DNA of 64,000 bases from Flavobacterium denitrificans DSM 15936 (GCF_000425445.1 NZ_KE384377.1:552070-616069), one strand, 5' to 3'; shown: positions 12,574 through 22,208, numbered from the stretch's first letter. Notes: generated from the letters alone by a model not told the origin. Numbers and translations are program-made.

Positions 12574-12891
12574 ATGGATTTAAAAAAGACGAATGCTCCT
12601 GTAAATACAATAACTTACAATAAGACAGTTATTGAAGAGCCAACAGGAAATGTGTATGAAGCAATTACCATTATGGCTAAAAGAGCAAACCAGATTAACT
12701 CTGAAATCAAAAAAGAATTGACTGAGAAATTAGAAGAGTTTGCTACTTACAATGACAGTCTTGAGGAAGTTTTTGAAAATAAAGAACAAATTGAAGTTTC
12801 TAAATTTTACGAAAAATTACCAAAACCACACGCTTTAGCTGTTCAAGAATGGTTAGACGGAAAAACTTACCACAGAGGTTCAAACAAATAA
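12574..12891 (+). CDS. rpoZ: RNA polymerase omega subunit, Bacteroidota type
   Basis: This 105-residue protein holds the omega core NVYEAITIMAKRANQINSEIKKEL, matching the conserved first helices (ally-ANQI) of RpoZ. The rest is a Bacteroidota-specific acidic and helical extension. Omega helps assemble and stabilise RNA polymerase through the beta-prime subunit. The gene lies 9 bp after bamD and 10 bp before coaBC, as expected in this phylum. Sequence similarity to proteobacterial omega is limited, so position and the helix motif carry the call. Confidence 0.88.
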   Translation: MDLKKTNAPVNTITYNKTVIEEPTGNVYEAITIMAKRANQINSEIKKELTEKLEEFATYNDSLEEVFENKEQIEVSKFYEKLPKPHALAVQEWLDGKTYHRGSNK

Positions 12892-12901
12892 TATAAGTAT
12901 A

Positions 12902-14113
12902 ATGTCAGTTTTAAACGGGAAAAAAATTCTGCTAGGAGTTTCTGGTGGAATTGCAGCCTATAAAACAGCCTCATTAGTACGACTTTTTATTAAAGCAGGT
13001 GCACATGTCCAAGTGATAATGACACCTGCTTCTAAGGATTTTGTAACTCCATTAACGCTATCTACGTTATCAAAAAATCCTGTACACTCAAGTTTCTTTA
13101 ATGAAGATGATCAAGATGCGGTCTGGAACAACCATGTCGATTTAGCACTTTGGGCTGATTTCATGTTAGTAGCGCCGGCAACAGCCAATACGTTGTCAAA
13201 AATGGCTACAGGTAACTGTGATAATCTTTTAATCGCAACTTATTTATCAGCTAAATGTCCAGTTTATTTTGCTCCGGCAATGGATTTGGATATGTATAAG
13301 CATCCTTCAACTTTATCAAGTTTTACAGCTTTAAAGCAATTTGGAAATATTATGATTCCTGCTGAAAGCGGGGAGCTAGCAAGCGGATTGTCTGGCGAAG
13401 GCCGAATGGCTGAGCCTGAGAATATTGTAGCTTTTTTAGAAGCTGATTTAGAAAGCAAACTTCCATTAGTAGGAAAAAAAATACTAATAACTGCTGGTCC
13501 AACATACGAAGCAATAGATCCTGTGCGTTTTATAGGAAATCATTCATCTGGAAAGATGGGTTTTGATATCGCAAATGAAGCAGCAAAATTAGGTGCACAG
13601 GTAATTTTAATTGCCGGTCCAACTCATTTTAAAACAAAAAACAATTCTATTGAAGTCGTAAATGTAGTTTCTGCGCAAGATATGTATGATGCATGTCATT
13701 TGCATTATAATGATGTCGATGTGGCAATCGCAGCGGCAGCTGTGGCAGATTACAGGCCAAAAGTTGTGGCTACGCAGAAAATTAAAAAAACTGCCGAAGA
13801 GTTTTCAATAGAACTGGAAAAAACAAAAGATATTTTAGCATCATTAGGAGGGATAAAGAAAAACCAGTTTTTAATTGGATTTGCTTTAGAAACGCAAAAT
13901 GAAATTGAAAATGCTAAGCTGAAAATTCAGAAAAAAAACTTAGATTTGATTGTTCTTAATTCTTTACAGGATGAAGGTGCAGGTTTTAAAAAAGAAACCA
14001 ATAAAGTTACATTTATTGATAAAGATTTTAAAATTGAGCCAATGGAATTAAAATCAAAAGAGTCTGTTGCTGTTGATATTTTAAACAAAGTGATTTTGCA
14101 TTTTACGAAATAA
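12902..14113 (+). CDS. coaBC: Bifunctional phosphopantothenoylcysteine decarboxylase / phosphopantothenate-cysteine ligase
   Basis: This 403-residue enzyme carries out two steps of coenzyme A synthesis. The N-terminal flavoprotein half (1-190) shows GVSGGIAAYK, the active-site region WNNHVDLALWAD and VAPATANTLSKMA; the C-terminal ligase half shows ITAGPTYEAIDPVRFIGNHSSGKMG and AAAVADYRP. The decarboxylase motif normally written PxMNxxM reads PAMDLDM, with Asp128 in place of the usual Asn; this may be the phylum's normal form. coaE, the last enzyme of the same pathway, lies elsewhere in the window (19197). Confidence 0.96.
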   Translation: MSVLNGKKILLGVSGGIAAYKTASLVRLFIKAGAHVQVIMTPASKDFVTPLTLSTLSKNPVHSSFFNEDDQDAVWNNHVDLALWADFMLVAPATANTLSKMATGNCDNLLIATYLSAKCPVYFAPAMDLDMYKHPSTLSSFTALKQFGNIMIPAESGELASGLSGEGRMAEPENIVAFLEADLESKLPLVGKKILITAGPTYEAIDPVRFIGNHSSGKMGFDIANEAAKLGAQVILIAGPTHFKTKNNSIEVVNVVSAQDMYDACHLHYNDVDVAIAAAAVADYRPKVVATQKIKKTAEEFSIELEKTKDILASLGGIKKNQFLIGFALETQNEIENAKLKIQKKNLDLIVLNSLQDEGAGFKKETNKVTFIDKDFKIEPMELKSKESVAVDILNKVILHFTK

Positions 14114-14178
14114 TAACTTTTTTAAAGTTTAATAATAGAGTATCAACGTCAATTTTATATCAACACAAATCTTTTTTT

Positions 14179-15063
14179 ATGAATAAAGCGGTTACATTTT
14201 TAATGTTTTTAATTTTTGGCTTTACTCAGGCGCAACAGTTAAATTGTATCGTAACGATTAATACTGAAAGACTGCCAAATCCTAATCAGCAGGTTTTTAA
14301 AACGCTTCAAACTTCATTATCAGAATTTGTAAACAAAACAGATTGGACGGGTGCACTGTTAAAGCAAAACGAACGAATAAACTGTTCAATGTATATTACA
14401 TTGTCTTCAAACAGCTCAGATCAGTTTACCGGAACAATTCAGGTACAATCTTCGAGATTAATTTTCAATTCTACTTATTCGTCTCCTGTATTTAATTATA
14501 ATGACAAAGATTTTAATTTCAGATATACGGAATACGAGCCTTTGCTGTTTAATCCGACTACTTTTGAATCAAATTTGGTTTCTGTTATTTCCTTTTATTG
14601 TTATATGATTTTAGGAATGGATGCAGATACTTTTCAAATGGGTGCCGGAAATCATTATCTTGAAATGGCGCAAAATATTGCAAATGTTGCGCAACAAGGC
14701 GGTTCTAAAGGATGGAGCCAAGCAGATGGTATTCAAAACCGCTACTACTTAATTACAGATATGATTTCGCCAATGTATAGCGATTTGCGCCAAGTTACTT
14801 ACATGTATCATTCGGGTTTGGATAAAATGAGTGATGATTTGAAAGGGGCGAAGGAAAGAATCAAATCCTCTTTAATGTTGATTGGCAGATTCAATAGTGT
14901 TAAGCCCAATGCTTTTTTGACGAGAGTGTTTTTTGATGCGAAATCAGATGAGATTACTTCAATTTTTTCTGGAGGGCCAAGTATTTCAGTTGCAGACTTA
15001 ACCGATGTTTTAAATAAAGTTTCGCCATTAAATAGTACAAAATGGACTCAAATTAAGTTTTAG
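14179..15063 (+). CDS. porD: Type IX secretion protein PorD (DUF4835)
   Basis: This 294-residue exported protein has a signal peptide (FLMFLIFGFTQAQ) followed by the DUF4835 opening QLNCIVTINTERLPNPNQQVFKTL. Other family stretches visible are FKTLQTSLSEFVNKTDWTG and SFYCYMILGMDADTFQMGAGNHYLEMAQ. The family contains PorD, required for type IX secretion and gingipain maturation in Porphyromonas gingivalis. Its position between coaBC and recN is a known Bacteroidota arrangement. Exact biochemical role is unknown. Confidence 0.87.
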   Translation: MNKAVTFLMFLIFGFTQAQQLNCIVTINTERLPNPNQQVFKTLQTSLSEFVNKTDWTGALLKQNERINCSMYITLSSNSSDQFTGTIQVQSSRLIFNSTYSSPVFNYNDKDFNFRYTEYEPLLFNPTTFESNLVSVISFYCYMILGMDADTFQMGAGNHYLEMAQNIANVAQQGGSKGWSQADGIQNRYYLITDMISPMYSDLRQVTYMYHSGLDKMSDDLKGAKERIKSSLMLIGRFNSVKPNAFLTRVFFDAKSDEITSIFSGGPSISVADLTDVLNKVSPLNSTKWTQIKF

Positions 15064-15122
15064 TTTAATTTTTAATCTTAATTTTACTTTTCCATTAACT
15101 TTTATATCCTCAAATTTATTTT

Positions 15123-16775
15123 ATGATTACTTCTCTGTCGATTAAAAATTATGCTTTGATTGAAAAACTGTCTATCGATTTTTCAAAAGGATTTTCAATA
15201 ATTACAGGTGAAACAGGAGCAGGAAAATCAATTATTTTAGGGGCTTTAGGATTGGTTTTGGGAAAAAGAGCTGATTTGACTTCTTTAAAAAATAAAGAGG
15301 AAAAATGCGTGATCGAAGCGCAATTTGAAATCTCAAAATACAACTTAAAGGAATTTTTTGAAGCAAATGATTTGGATTATGAGGATGAAACCATCATCCG
15401 AAGAGAAATTTTGCCTTCAGGAAAATCGCGTGCTTTTATCAATGATAGCCCAGTAAATCTTCAGGAATTACAAGATTTAAGTCTTTTTTTGATTGATATT
15501 CATTCGCAACAACAAACTCAAGAATTGTCTGATGAAAGTGTTCAGTTTAAAATAATTGATGCCATTGCAAATAATGGAGAAGTTATTTTGGACTATCAGA
15601 AATTGCTAAAAACATATAAATCAGATAAGTCGAAACTTAATGCTTTACTGAAAAAACAGAGTGATTCAGGAAAAGAACAAGAATACAATACATTTTTATT
15701 GAATGAATTGGTTTCGGCGAAACTAAAATCGGGTGAACAAGAAGAACTTGAGGCTGATTTTGAAAAACTCAATAATATCGAAGCGATAAAAGAATCGCTA
15801 GATAAATCTTTAACCATTGCTAATGAAGAGCAATTTGGGGTTTTGCATAATTTAAATGAAGTAAAAACATCGCTTCAAAAAATAGCTCCATTTTCAGCAG
15901 AATATCAAGCTTTATCTGAACGAATCATAAGTTTGACGATTGAATTTGATGATGTTTCGAAAGAACTTCAAAATTGTTCAGAAAAACTGCTGAATGATCC
16001 GGCACAGTTAGAATTAATCAGCCAAAAATTACAACTGATTTATAATCTTCAAAAGAAGCATCAAGTATCAACAGTTGACGAATTGATCCAAATTGAAGCT
16101 GAATTAAGCAATACAGTTTTGGAATTAGGAAATATTGAAGAAGAAATTGCTTCGTTGACAAAAGTGATTGACCAAAAAATAGTGGATTTAGATGCGTTTT
16201 CGGCAACAATTCATCAAAACCGTTTGAATGCAATTCCGGTTTTATCCAATAAATTGATTTCTATTTTAGAAACTTTAGGAATGCCAAATGTTCGTTTCGA
16301 TATTCAACTTTTACCGTCTGAAACCTATTTTTCAAATGGGAAAGATGAACTGCAATTTTTGTTTTCGGCAAATAAAGGAACCGACTTCGGGTTACTTAAG
16401 AAAGTAGCGTCAGGAGGGGAAATGTCACGTATTATGCTAGCTGTGAAAGCAATTTTGGCACAATATTCAAAACTTCCTACTTTAATTTTTGATGAAATCG
16501 ATACTGGTGTTTCAGGTGAAATCGCCATAAGAATGGGAGAAATCATGAAAGAGATGAGTGTGTCGATGCAGATTTTTGCTATCACCCATTTACCACAAAT
16601 AGCGGCAAAGGGCGATTCACATTTTAAAGTTTTCAAATCAACGGTTGATGACGACACACAATCAGAATTAAAGCTTTTGTCTCAGGACGAAAGAGTTATC
16701 GAAATTGCTCAAATGTTATCTGGAGCAGTCGTCTCTGATTCAGCTTTAAATCATGCTAAAGCCTTGTTGAACTAA
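15123..16775 (+). CDS. recN: DNA repair protein RecN
   Basis: This 550-residue SMC-like ATPase takes part in double-strand break repair. The Walker A motif GETGAGKS lies near residue 30. A long coiled coil fills the middle (about 150-350). Signature SGGEMSRIMLAVKA and Walker B LIFDEIDTGVSG follow, and AITHLPQIAAKGDSHFKV closes the ATPase core. Length and order are typical. It is the last gene of the bamD block; a new promoter overlaps its final codons. Confidence 0.97.
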   Translation: MITSLSIKNYALIEKLSIDFSKGFSIITGETGAGKSIILGALGLVLGKRADLTSLKNKEEKCVIEAQFEISKYNLKEFFEANDLDYEDETIIRREILPSGKSRAFINDSPVNLQELQDLSLFLIDIHSQQQTQELSDESVQFKIIDAIANNGEVILDYQKLLKTYKSDKSKLNALLKKQSDSGKEQEYNTFLLNELVSAKLKSGEQEELEADFEKLNNIEAIKESLDKSLTIANEEQFGVLHNLNEVKTSLQKIAPFSAEYQALSERIISLTIEFDDVSKELQNCSEKLLNDPAQLELISQKLQLIYNLQKKHQVSTVDELIQIEAELSNTVLELGNIEEEIASLTKVIDQKIVDLDAFSATIHQNRLNAIPVLSNKLISILETLGMPNVRFDIQLLPSETYFSNGKDELQFLFSANKGTDFGLLKKVASGGEMSRIMLAVKAILAQYSKLPTLIFDEIDTGVSGEIAIRMGEIMKEMSVSMQIFAITHLPQIAAKGDSHFKVFKSTVDDDTQSELKLLSQDERVIEIAQMLSGAVVSDSALNHAKALLN

Positions 16776-16793
16776 AGAAATACTTTATATTTG
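16764..16793 (+). promoter_or_regulatory. Promoter for fabV
   Basis: TTG (16764-16766), 19-nt spacer, TATATTTG (16786-16793). This matches the Bacteroidota consensus exactly and begins inside the last codons of recN. It leaves a leader of about 80 nt before the chosen fabV start. Confidence 0.65.
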
Positions 16794-16880
16794 TCATCTA
16801 AAAACGAATTAAACAAAGCTAAATAAGTTAATTAATCGTCTGAATTGAGGATTGCTATATTAACGAATAAACAAGAAAAT

Positions 16881-18071
16881 ATGATTATAGAACCTAGAAT
16901 GAGAGGCTTTATTTGCTTGACTGCCCACCCAAAGGGAGCTGAGCAAAATGTTAAAAATCAGATAGAATATGTAAAATCAAAAGGAGCAATTGCTGGTGCT
17001 AAAAAAGTATTGGTTATTGGAGCTTCAACAGGTTTCGGATTGGCTTCAAGAATCACAAGTGCTTTTGGATCTGATGCATCAACGATTGGAGTATTTTTTG
17101 AAAAACCACCAGTTGAAGGAAAAACTGCTTCACCAGGTTGGTACAATTCGGCAGCATTTGAAAAAGAAGCTCATAAAGCGGGTCTATATGCAAAAAGTAT
17201 CAATGGAGATGCTTTTTCTAATGAAATTAAAAGAGAAACCCTTGATTTGATTAAAGCTGATTTAGGACAAGTTGATCTTGTAATCTACAGTTTAGCTTCT
17301 CCAGTACGTACAAATCCTAACACAGGAGTTACGCATCGTTCAGTTTTAAAACCAATTGGACAAACTTTCACTAACAAAACAGTTGATTTTCATACAGGAA
17401 AAGTTTCTGAAGTTTCAATCGCTCCTGCAAACGAAGAAGATATTGAAAATACAGTTGCTGTAATGGGTGGAGAAGACTGGGCAATGTGGATTGATGCTCT
17501 AAAAGCAGAAAATTTACTTTCAGAGGGAGCGACTACAGTTGCTTACTCTTATATTGGGCCATCATTGACAGAAGCTGTTTACCGTAAAGGAACAATTGGT
17601 CGTGCAAAAGATCATCTAGAAGCTACCGCATTTACAATTACTGATAGCTTGAAATCGATTGGAGGAAAAGCGTATGTTTCTGTAAACAAAGCATTAGTGA
17701 CTCAAGCGAGTTCTGCAATTCCGGTAATCCCGTTGTATATTTCTCTTCTTTACAAAATCATGAAAGAAGAAGGTATTCACGAAGGTTGTATCGAGCAAAT
17801 TCAACGTTTATTCCAAGATAGATTATACAATGGTTCTGAAGTTCCTGTTGATGAAAAAGGAAGAATCAGAATTGATGATTGGGAAATGAGAGATGATGTT
17901 CAGGAAAAAGTAGCTAAATTATGGCTGGAAGCAACAACAGAGAGCTTGCCAGAAATTGGAGATTTAGCTGGATATAGAAACGATTTCTTGAATTTGTTCG
18001 GATTTGAATTTGTTGGAGTTGATTATCAAGCTGAGGCAAATGAAATAGTTGATATCGAAAGTATCAAATAA
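16881..18071 (+). CDS. fabV: Trans-2-enoyl-ACP/CoA reductase FabV
   Basis: This 396-residue NADH-dependent enoyl reductase performs the last step of the fatty-acid elongation cycle. The chosen ATG gives the family N-terminus MIIEPRMRGFICLTAHP; an upstream in-frame TTG would add 12 residues not found in the family. The cofactor motif GASTGFGLASR and the catalytic Tyr-(8 residues)-Lys pair Y234/K243 (YRKGTIGRAK) are present. FabV enzymes are typically insensitive to triclosan. It is a single-gene unit between its own promoter and a terminator. Confidence 0.96.
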   Translation: MIIEPRMRGFICLTAHPKGAEQNVKNQIEYVKSKGAIAGAKKVLVIGASTGFGLASRITSAFGSDASTIGVFFEKPPVEGKTASPGWYNSAAFEKEAHKAGLYAKSINGDAFSNEIKRETLDLIKADLGQVDLVIYSLASPVRTNPNTGVTHRSVLKPIGQTFTNKTVDFHTGKVSEVSIAPANEEDIENTVAVMGGEDWAMWIDALKAENLLSEGATTVAYSYIGPSLTEAVYRKGTIGRAKDHLEATAFTITDSLKSIGGKAYVSVNKALVTQASSAIPVIPLYISLLYKIMKEEGIHEGCIEQIQRLFQDRLYNGSEVPVDEKGRIRIDDWEMRDDVQEKVAKLWLEATTESLPEIGDLAGYRNDFLNLFGFEFVGVDYQAEANEIVDIESIK

Positions 18072-18092
18072 GAATATTGAAAATATAAAATG

Positions 18093-18126
18093 AAAAACCA
18101 TCAACCAAAAGTTGGTGGTTTTTTTA
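18093..18126 (+). terminator. Terminator after fabV
   Basis: An 11-bp stem (AAACCATCAAC / GTTGGTGGTTT, one G-T pair) around a CAAAA loop is followed by a T tract, starting about 20 bp after the fabV stop. Confidence 0.85.
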
Positions 18127-18137
18127 TGAATATAGTC

Positions 18138-18145
18138 TATCTTTG
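18138..18145 (+). promoter_or_regulatory. Candidate -7 element (TATCTTTG) for the glycosyltransferase gene
   Basis: A full TAnnTTTG match 51 bp before the ATG at 18197. The nearest TTG is 23 nt upstream and lies within the fabV terminator stem, which makes this a weak promoter call. Confidence 0.4.
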
Positions 18146-18196
18146 TTAAAATTTTGAAATATAAAAAATTGCCATTCTAATACCGCATATCCTGTT

Positions 18197-19195
18197 ATGA
18201 TTTTTTCTTTAATTATACCCGTGTATAATCGTCCAGATGAAGTTGATGAACTTTTAGAAAGTCTTGCAAAATCTGATTATAATGAACCTTTTGAAATTGT
18301 GCTTGTTGAAGACGGCTCTTCGATTCCGTGCAAAGATGTAGTGATGAAGTATCAAGGAAAATTGAATATTTCGTACTATTTTAAAGAAAATTCAGGTCCG
18401 GGTGATTCAAGAAATTTCGGAATGCAGAAGGCGCGCGGTGATTATTTTATCATTTTTGATTCAGATTGCATCATTCCGCCAAATTATTTGACTGAGGTCA
18501 AAAAAGCATTAAACGAAAAATATGTAGATTGTTTTGGAGGTCCAGATAAAGCATTGGATAGTTTTTCAAATATTCAGAAAGCAATTAATTTTGCAATGAC
18601 TTCATTCTTGACAACTGGCGGTATTCGCGGAGGGTCTGAAAAAATCAGCAAATTTCAACCAAGAAGTTTCAATATGGGGATCTCTAAAAAAGCTTTTCTA
18701 GTATCAAAAGGTTTTGGCAATATTCATCCAGGAGAAGATCCCGACTTGTCGATTCGTTTATGGAATTTAGGTTTTGAAACACGTTTGTTTTCCGAAGCCT
18801 ATGTGTATCATAAACGTAGAATCGATTGGGAGAAATTTTCAATTCAGGTTCATAAATTTGGAATCGCTAGGCCAATACTAAATAGTTGGTATCCAGAACA
18901 TAATAAGTTGACATTTTTCTTTCCGACATTCTTCTTGTTCGGATTATTATTAGCTTTTTTATTGTTAATTTTTAACATTGATGTTTTATTACAATTATAT
19001 TTTGTATATTTCGTTATTATTTTTCTTACATCAAGTATTCAGAATAAAAGCATTAAGATTGGATATCTCTCTGTGATAGCAGTTTGGAAACAATTTTATG
19101 GTTACGGAACGGGATTTTTAAAATCATTTGTAAAAGTAATTCTTTTGAAAAAGAAGCCAAAAGAAGCCTTTCCGAAAATGTTTTTTAAATTATAA
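18197..19195 (+). CDS. Family 2 glycosyltransferase, membrane-associated
   Basis: This 332-residue GT-A enzyme opens FSLIIPVYNRPDEVDELLESL and has the nucleotide-sugar motifs VLVEDGSS and IIFDSDCIIPP (the DxD-like metal site). HPGEDPDLSIRLW is the acceptor/ED-type motif. Two C-terminal hydrophobic helices (about 235-285) should hold it at the inner membrane. It probably transfers a sugar to a lipid or surface glycan; donor and acceptor cannot be read from sequence. coaE begins one base after its stop, so the two are co-transcribed without an evident functional link. Confidence 0.88.
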   Translation: MIFSLIIPVYNRPDEVDELLESLAKSDYNEPFEIVLVEDGSSIPCKDVVMKYQGKLNISYYFKENSGPGDSRNFGMQKARGDYFIIFDSDCIIPPNYLTEVKKALNEKYVDCFGGPDKALDSFSNIQKAINFAMTSFLTTGGIRGGSEKISKFQPRSFNMGISKKAFLVSKGFGNIHPGEDPDLSIRLWNLGFETRLFSEAYVYHKRRIDWEKFSIQVHKFGIARPILNSWYPEHNKLTFFFPTFFLFGLLLAFLLLIFNIDVLLQLYFVYFVIIFLTSSIQNKSIKIGYLSVIAVWKQFYGYGTGFLKSFVKVILLKKKPKEAFPKMFFKL

Positions 19196-19196
19196 G

Positions 19197-19793
19197 ATGA
19201 CAAAAGTTATTGGCTTGACAGGCGGAATAGGAAGTGGCAAAACAACTATTGCAAACTTTTTCAAAGAAATGGGAGTACCTGTTTATATTGCCGATGATGG
19301 TGCAAGGGCAGTAATGCAGAATGAAAATGTTATAGAGAAAATTAAAAGCATATTTGGGGAATCTCTTTTTGAAAAAAATGTTTTAGATAGAGCTAAACTG
19401 GCAGATATTGTTTTCAATAACTCAGAAAAACTCGCACAGCTTAACGCAATAGTGCATCCGGCAGTAAAAAAAGATTTTGAATCATGGCTTTTGCTGCATA
19501 AGAATGAAGAATACGTGATTTATGAAGCCGCAATATTATTTGAAAGTGGCCGATATAAGGAATGTGATAGTATAATCACAGTTACCGCCCCCGAAGAAGT
19601 AAGAATTGAAAGAGTCTTAAAACGAGATAATACCACACGAGAGCAAGTTTTAAGCAGAATGAAAATGCAATGGAAAGATGAAGATCGGATTTCCAAGAGT
19701 AATTTTGTTATTAATAACGTAAATCTTAAAATTGCTAGAGAAGAAGTTGTTAAAATTCTTAAAATTTTAAATATAAAACAAAATCAGTCTTAA
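19197..19793 (+). CDS. coaE: Dephospho-CoA kinase
   Basis: This 198-residue P-loop kinase phosphorylates dephospho-CoA, the last step of coenzyme A synthesis. The Walker A sequence GLTGGIGSGKTT is at the N-terminus. IADDGARAVMQ (the CoaE D-x-D/A region), HPAVKKDFESW and YEAAILFESGRY (with the family's P/A-LLFE pattern) follow. Length is normal. It is coupled to the preceding glycosyltransferase by a 1-bp gap. Confidence 0.95.
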   Translation: MTKVIGLTGGIGSGKTTIANFFKEMGVPVYIADDGARAVMQNENVIEKIKSIFGESLFEKNVLDRAKLADIVFNNSEKLAQLNAIVHPAVKKDFESWLLLHKNEEYVIYEAAILFESGRYKECDSIITVTAPEEVRIERVLKRDNTTREQVLSRMKMQWKDEDRISKSNFVINNVNLKIAREEVVKILKILNIKQNQS

Positions 19794-19852
19794 ATGTTAA
19801 TATTTGGTTAATGTATTATTTAGTATATTGTTAAAATATTAATTTTGTTTCG

Positions 19853-21439
19853 ATGAATAAATTATTTTTTAGAATACTTGTTTTGCTTATGAGTTTGTCC
19901 TTAATAGGGATAATTCTGGTTCAAGTATTTTGGTTCAATTCTTCGTTCAAAAACAATGACGAACAATTTAAATACCACGTTACTCAAGTAATTGGGAATG
20001 TTGCTGATAAACTTGAACAGCAAGAAGAGTATAGTTTTTATGACAAATACAATCGAATAAAAGATAGTACTGGCAAAATTCCTAAAAAAGAAGATTTACT
20101 TGAAGTTTTATACGTTCAGAGAAATACAAAAACAAATAAAACAATTGTTTATTCAAATACACTGACTTCTGAAGATTATGATATAAGTGGGTCGCTTTTC
20201 AATAAGAAATTCAGTAGTGAGCGATTTAAGAATTTTAGTTCAAAACGTGTAACTGAAGTTTATAATAACAACAATAATATTGATAATAATTCTTTAGGAC
20301 AAACTATTATTCCTGATTTAAAAATAGAAAAATCAGGTAGTTTGGATATCTTAAACAAAGTACAGCAACAAATTCAATACAAAGATATCGCCTCATTGAC
20401 TCCTATTGAAGGCAGAATTACAAAAGACAAACTTTATAAGCTTTTAAAGAAAGAATTAGAAGAATATGGTGTAAAAACCAAATTTGAATTTGGTGTTCTT
20501 AACAGTGGTTTGCCGACAAAAGTAAAATCTGACGGCTTTCATTATGATAAAGATTTAAGTTATCATGTGCCGATTTATACAGATAATGAAGGAAATAGCA
20601 AATATGAATTGTTTTTGACTTTCCCGAATAAAAAGAAATTTTTGCTGTCAGAATTATTAAGCATTACAATATTGTCAATTGTTTTTACGCTTATTATAAT
20701 TATAGCATATACAAGTGCATTAAATCAATTGTTGCGTCAAAAGCATATATCTGAAATCAAAACTGATTTCATCAATAATATGACGCATGAGTTTAAGACT
20801 CCAATTGCAACGATAAATTTAGCACTTGATGCAATTAGAAGTCCAAAAGTTATTGAAGATAAGGAAAAGGTTTACCGATATCTTCAAATGATTAGGGATG
20901 AAAATAAAAGAATGCATGCTCAGGTTGAAAACGTTCTTCGAATTTCTAAATTAGAAAAAAGAGAATTAGATATTTCAAAAGAGCCAACGGCGATTCATGA
21001 TATTATTGATGATGCGATTGAACACGTAAATCTGATTTTAGAAGACAGAAATGGAACAGTAGTGAAACATTTAAATGCTTCTAGAACAACATGTTTAGTA
21101 AATGAAGTGCATTTCACAAATGTTTTGGTAAACATTTTGGAAAATGCAATAAAATATTCGCCAGATACTCCAGAAATTGAAATTTTTACAGAAAATGTCA
21201 AAGACATGATTCTGATAAAAGTAAAAGATAATGGTCTTGGTATGAGTAAGGTAGCCCAAAAACGAGTTTTTGAGAAATTTTACAGAGAACATACAGGAGA
21301 CTTACATAACGTAAAAGGACACGGTCTTGGACTTGCGTATGTAAAAAGAATCGTTGAAGACCACAATGGTCAAGTATATGTTGAAAGCGAAAAAGGAAAA
21401 GGTAGCACCTTTATAATAAAAATACCATTAATAAATTAA
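19853..21439 (+). CDS. Two-component sensor histidine kinase
   Basis: This 528-residue kinase has an N-terminal transmembrane helix (about 7-28), an extracytoplasmic sensor region of about 240 residues, and a second helix (about 268-290). HisKA carries the phospho-acceptor H312 in NNMTHEFKTPIATI. HATPase_c shows the N box NILENAIKYS, the G1 box VKDNGLGMS and the G2 box GHGLGLAYVK. No HAMP or PAS domain is evident. The architecture resembles RprX of Bacteroides, and its RprY-like regulator follows 3 bp downstream. The signal sensed is unknown. A -7-like TAATTTTG lies at 19840-19847 with no good -33 partner. Confidence 0.94.
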   Translation: MNKLFFRILVLLMSLSLIGIILVQVFWFNSSFKNNDEQFKYHVTQVIGNVADKLEQQEEYSFYDKYNRIKDSTGKIPKKEDLLEVLYVQRNTKTNKTIVYSNTLTSEDYDISGSLFNKKFSSERFKNFSSKRVTEVYNNNNNIDNNSLGQTIIPDLKIEKSGSLDILNKVQQQIQYKDIASLTPIEGRITKDKLYKLLKKELEEYGVKTKFEFGVLNSGLPTKVKSDGFHYDKDLSYHVPIYTDNEGNSKYELFLTFPNKKKFLLSELLSITILSIVFTLIIIIAYTSALNQLLRQKHISEIKTDFINNMTHEFKTPIATINLALDAIRSPKVIEDKEKVYRYLQMIRDENKRMHAQVENVLRISKLEKRELDISKEPTAIHDIIDDAIEHVNLILEDRNGTVVKHLNASRTTCLVNEVHFTNVLVNILENAIKYSPDTPEIEIFTENVKDMILIKVKDNGLGMSKVAQKRVFEKFYREHTGDLHNVKGHGLGLAYVKRIVEDHNGQVYVESEKGKGSTFIIKIPLIN

Positions 21440-21442
21440 AAT

Positions 21443-22159
21443 ATGGAAAATAATAACAAAAGAATACTTTTAGTAGAAGATGACCTAAATTTTGGGGCAG
21501 TTCTTAAAGATTATCTAATGTTAAATGACTTTGAAGTTACTTTAGCTAAAAACGGTATGGAAGGTTTCGAGAAATTCAAGAAAGATGTTTATGATCTATG
21601 CATTCTTGATGTAATGATGCCTTATAAAGATGGTTATACTTTAGCCAAAGAAATTAGAGAGAAAAACAGTGAAGTGCCAATTATTTTCTTGACAGCAAAA
21701 TCTATGAAAGAGGATGTGTTGAAAGGATATAAAGCTGGTGCAGACGATTATTTAAATAAACCTTTTGATTCAGAGGTTTTATTAATGAAAATAAAAGCTA
21801 TTATCCAGAGAAAATCTGCTGATAATAAAGCGGAACAAGTACAGTTTGAATTTAATATTGGTAAATTCCATTTAAATTCAAAATTAAGATTCTTAACTTT
21901 CCAAGATGAGGAGCCAATCAAATTATCTCCAAAAGAGAATGAATTGCTTAAAATGTTAATTCTTCATGAAAATGATTTAATGCCAAGAGAATTAGCATTA
22001 ACTAAAATCTGGAGAGATGACAACTATTTTACTTCAAGAAGTATGGATGTTTACATCGCTAAGCTTAGAAAATATCTAAAAGCTGATGAGGATGTTGAAA
22101 TTTTAAACATTCACGGAGAAGGATTCAGATTAGTTGTAAAAAGCAAGGTAACTGAATAA
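21443..22159 (+). CDS. OmpR/PhoB-type response regulator (RprY-like)
   Basis: This 238-residue regulator pairs with the kinase 3 bp upstream. The receiver domain (1-125) shows LLVEDDLNFG, the phospho-acceptor D56 in CILDVMMPYKDG, and the switch residues FLTAK and KPFD. The C-terminal winged-helix domain (about 140-235) includes LSPKENELLKML and SRSMDVYIAKLRKYL. It should bind DNA and control transcription on phosphorylation. A good terminator follows at 22182. Confidence 0.95.
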   Translation: MENNNKRILLVEDDLNFGAVLKDYLMLNDFEVTLAKNGMEGFEKFKKDVYDLCILDVMMPYKDGYTLAKEIREKNSEVPIIFLTAKSMKEDVLKGYKAGADDYLNKPFDSEVLLMKIKAIIQRKSADNKAEQVQFEFNIGKFHLNSKLRFLTFQDEEPIKLSPKENELLKMLILHENDLMPRELALTKIWRDDNYFTSRSMDVYIAKLRKYLKADEDVEILNIHGEGFRLVVKSKVTE

Positions 22160-22181
22160 TAAATTCACATCAAAATAATAG

Positions 22182-22208
22182 AAGCTCTGAGAAATCGGAG
22201 CTTTTTTT
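22182..22208 (+). terminator. Terminator of the two-component operon
   Basis: A 9-bp stem (AAGCTCTGA / TCGGAGCTT, one G-T pair) closed by a GAAA tetraloop and followed by seven T, 22 bp after the regulator stop. Confidence 0.9.

Noticed and set aside
16325-16657. 110-codon minus-strand ORF inside recN
   Set aside because: Shadow frame of the conserved ATPase region; no independent support.
16845-16880. Upstream TTG start for fabV
   Set aside because: Adds residues not found in the family; ATG 16881 gives the normal N-terminus.
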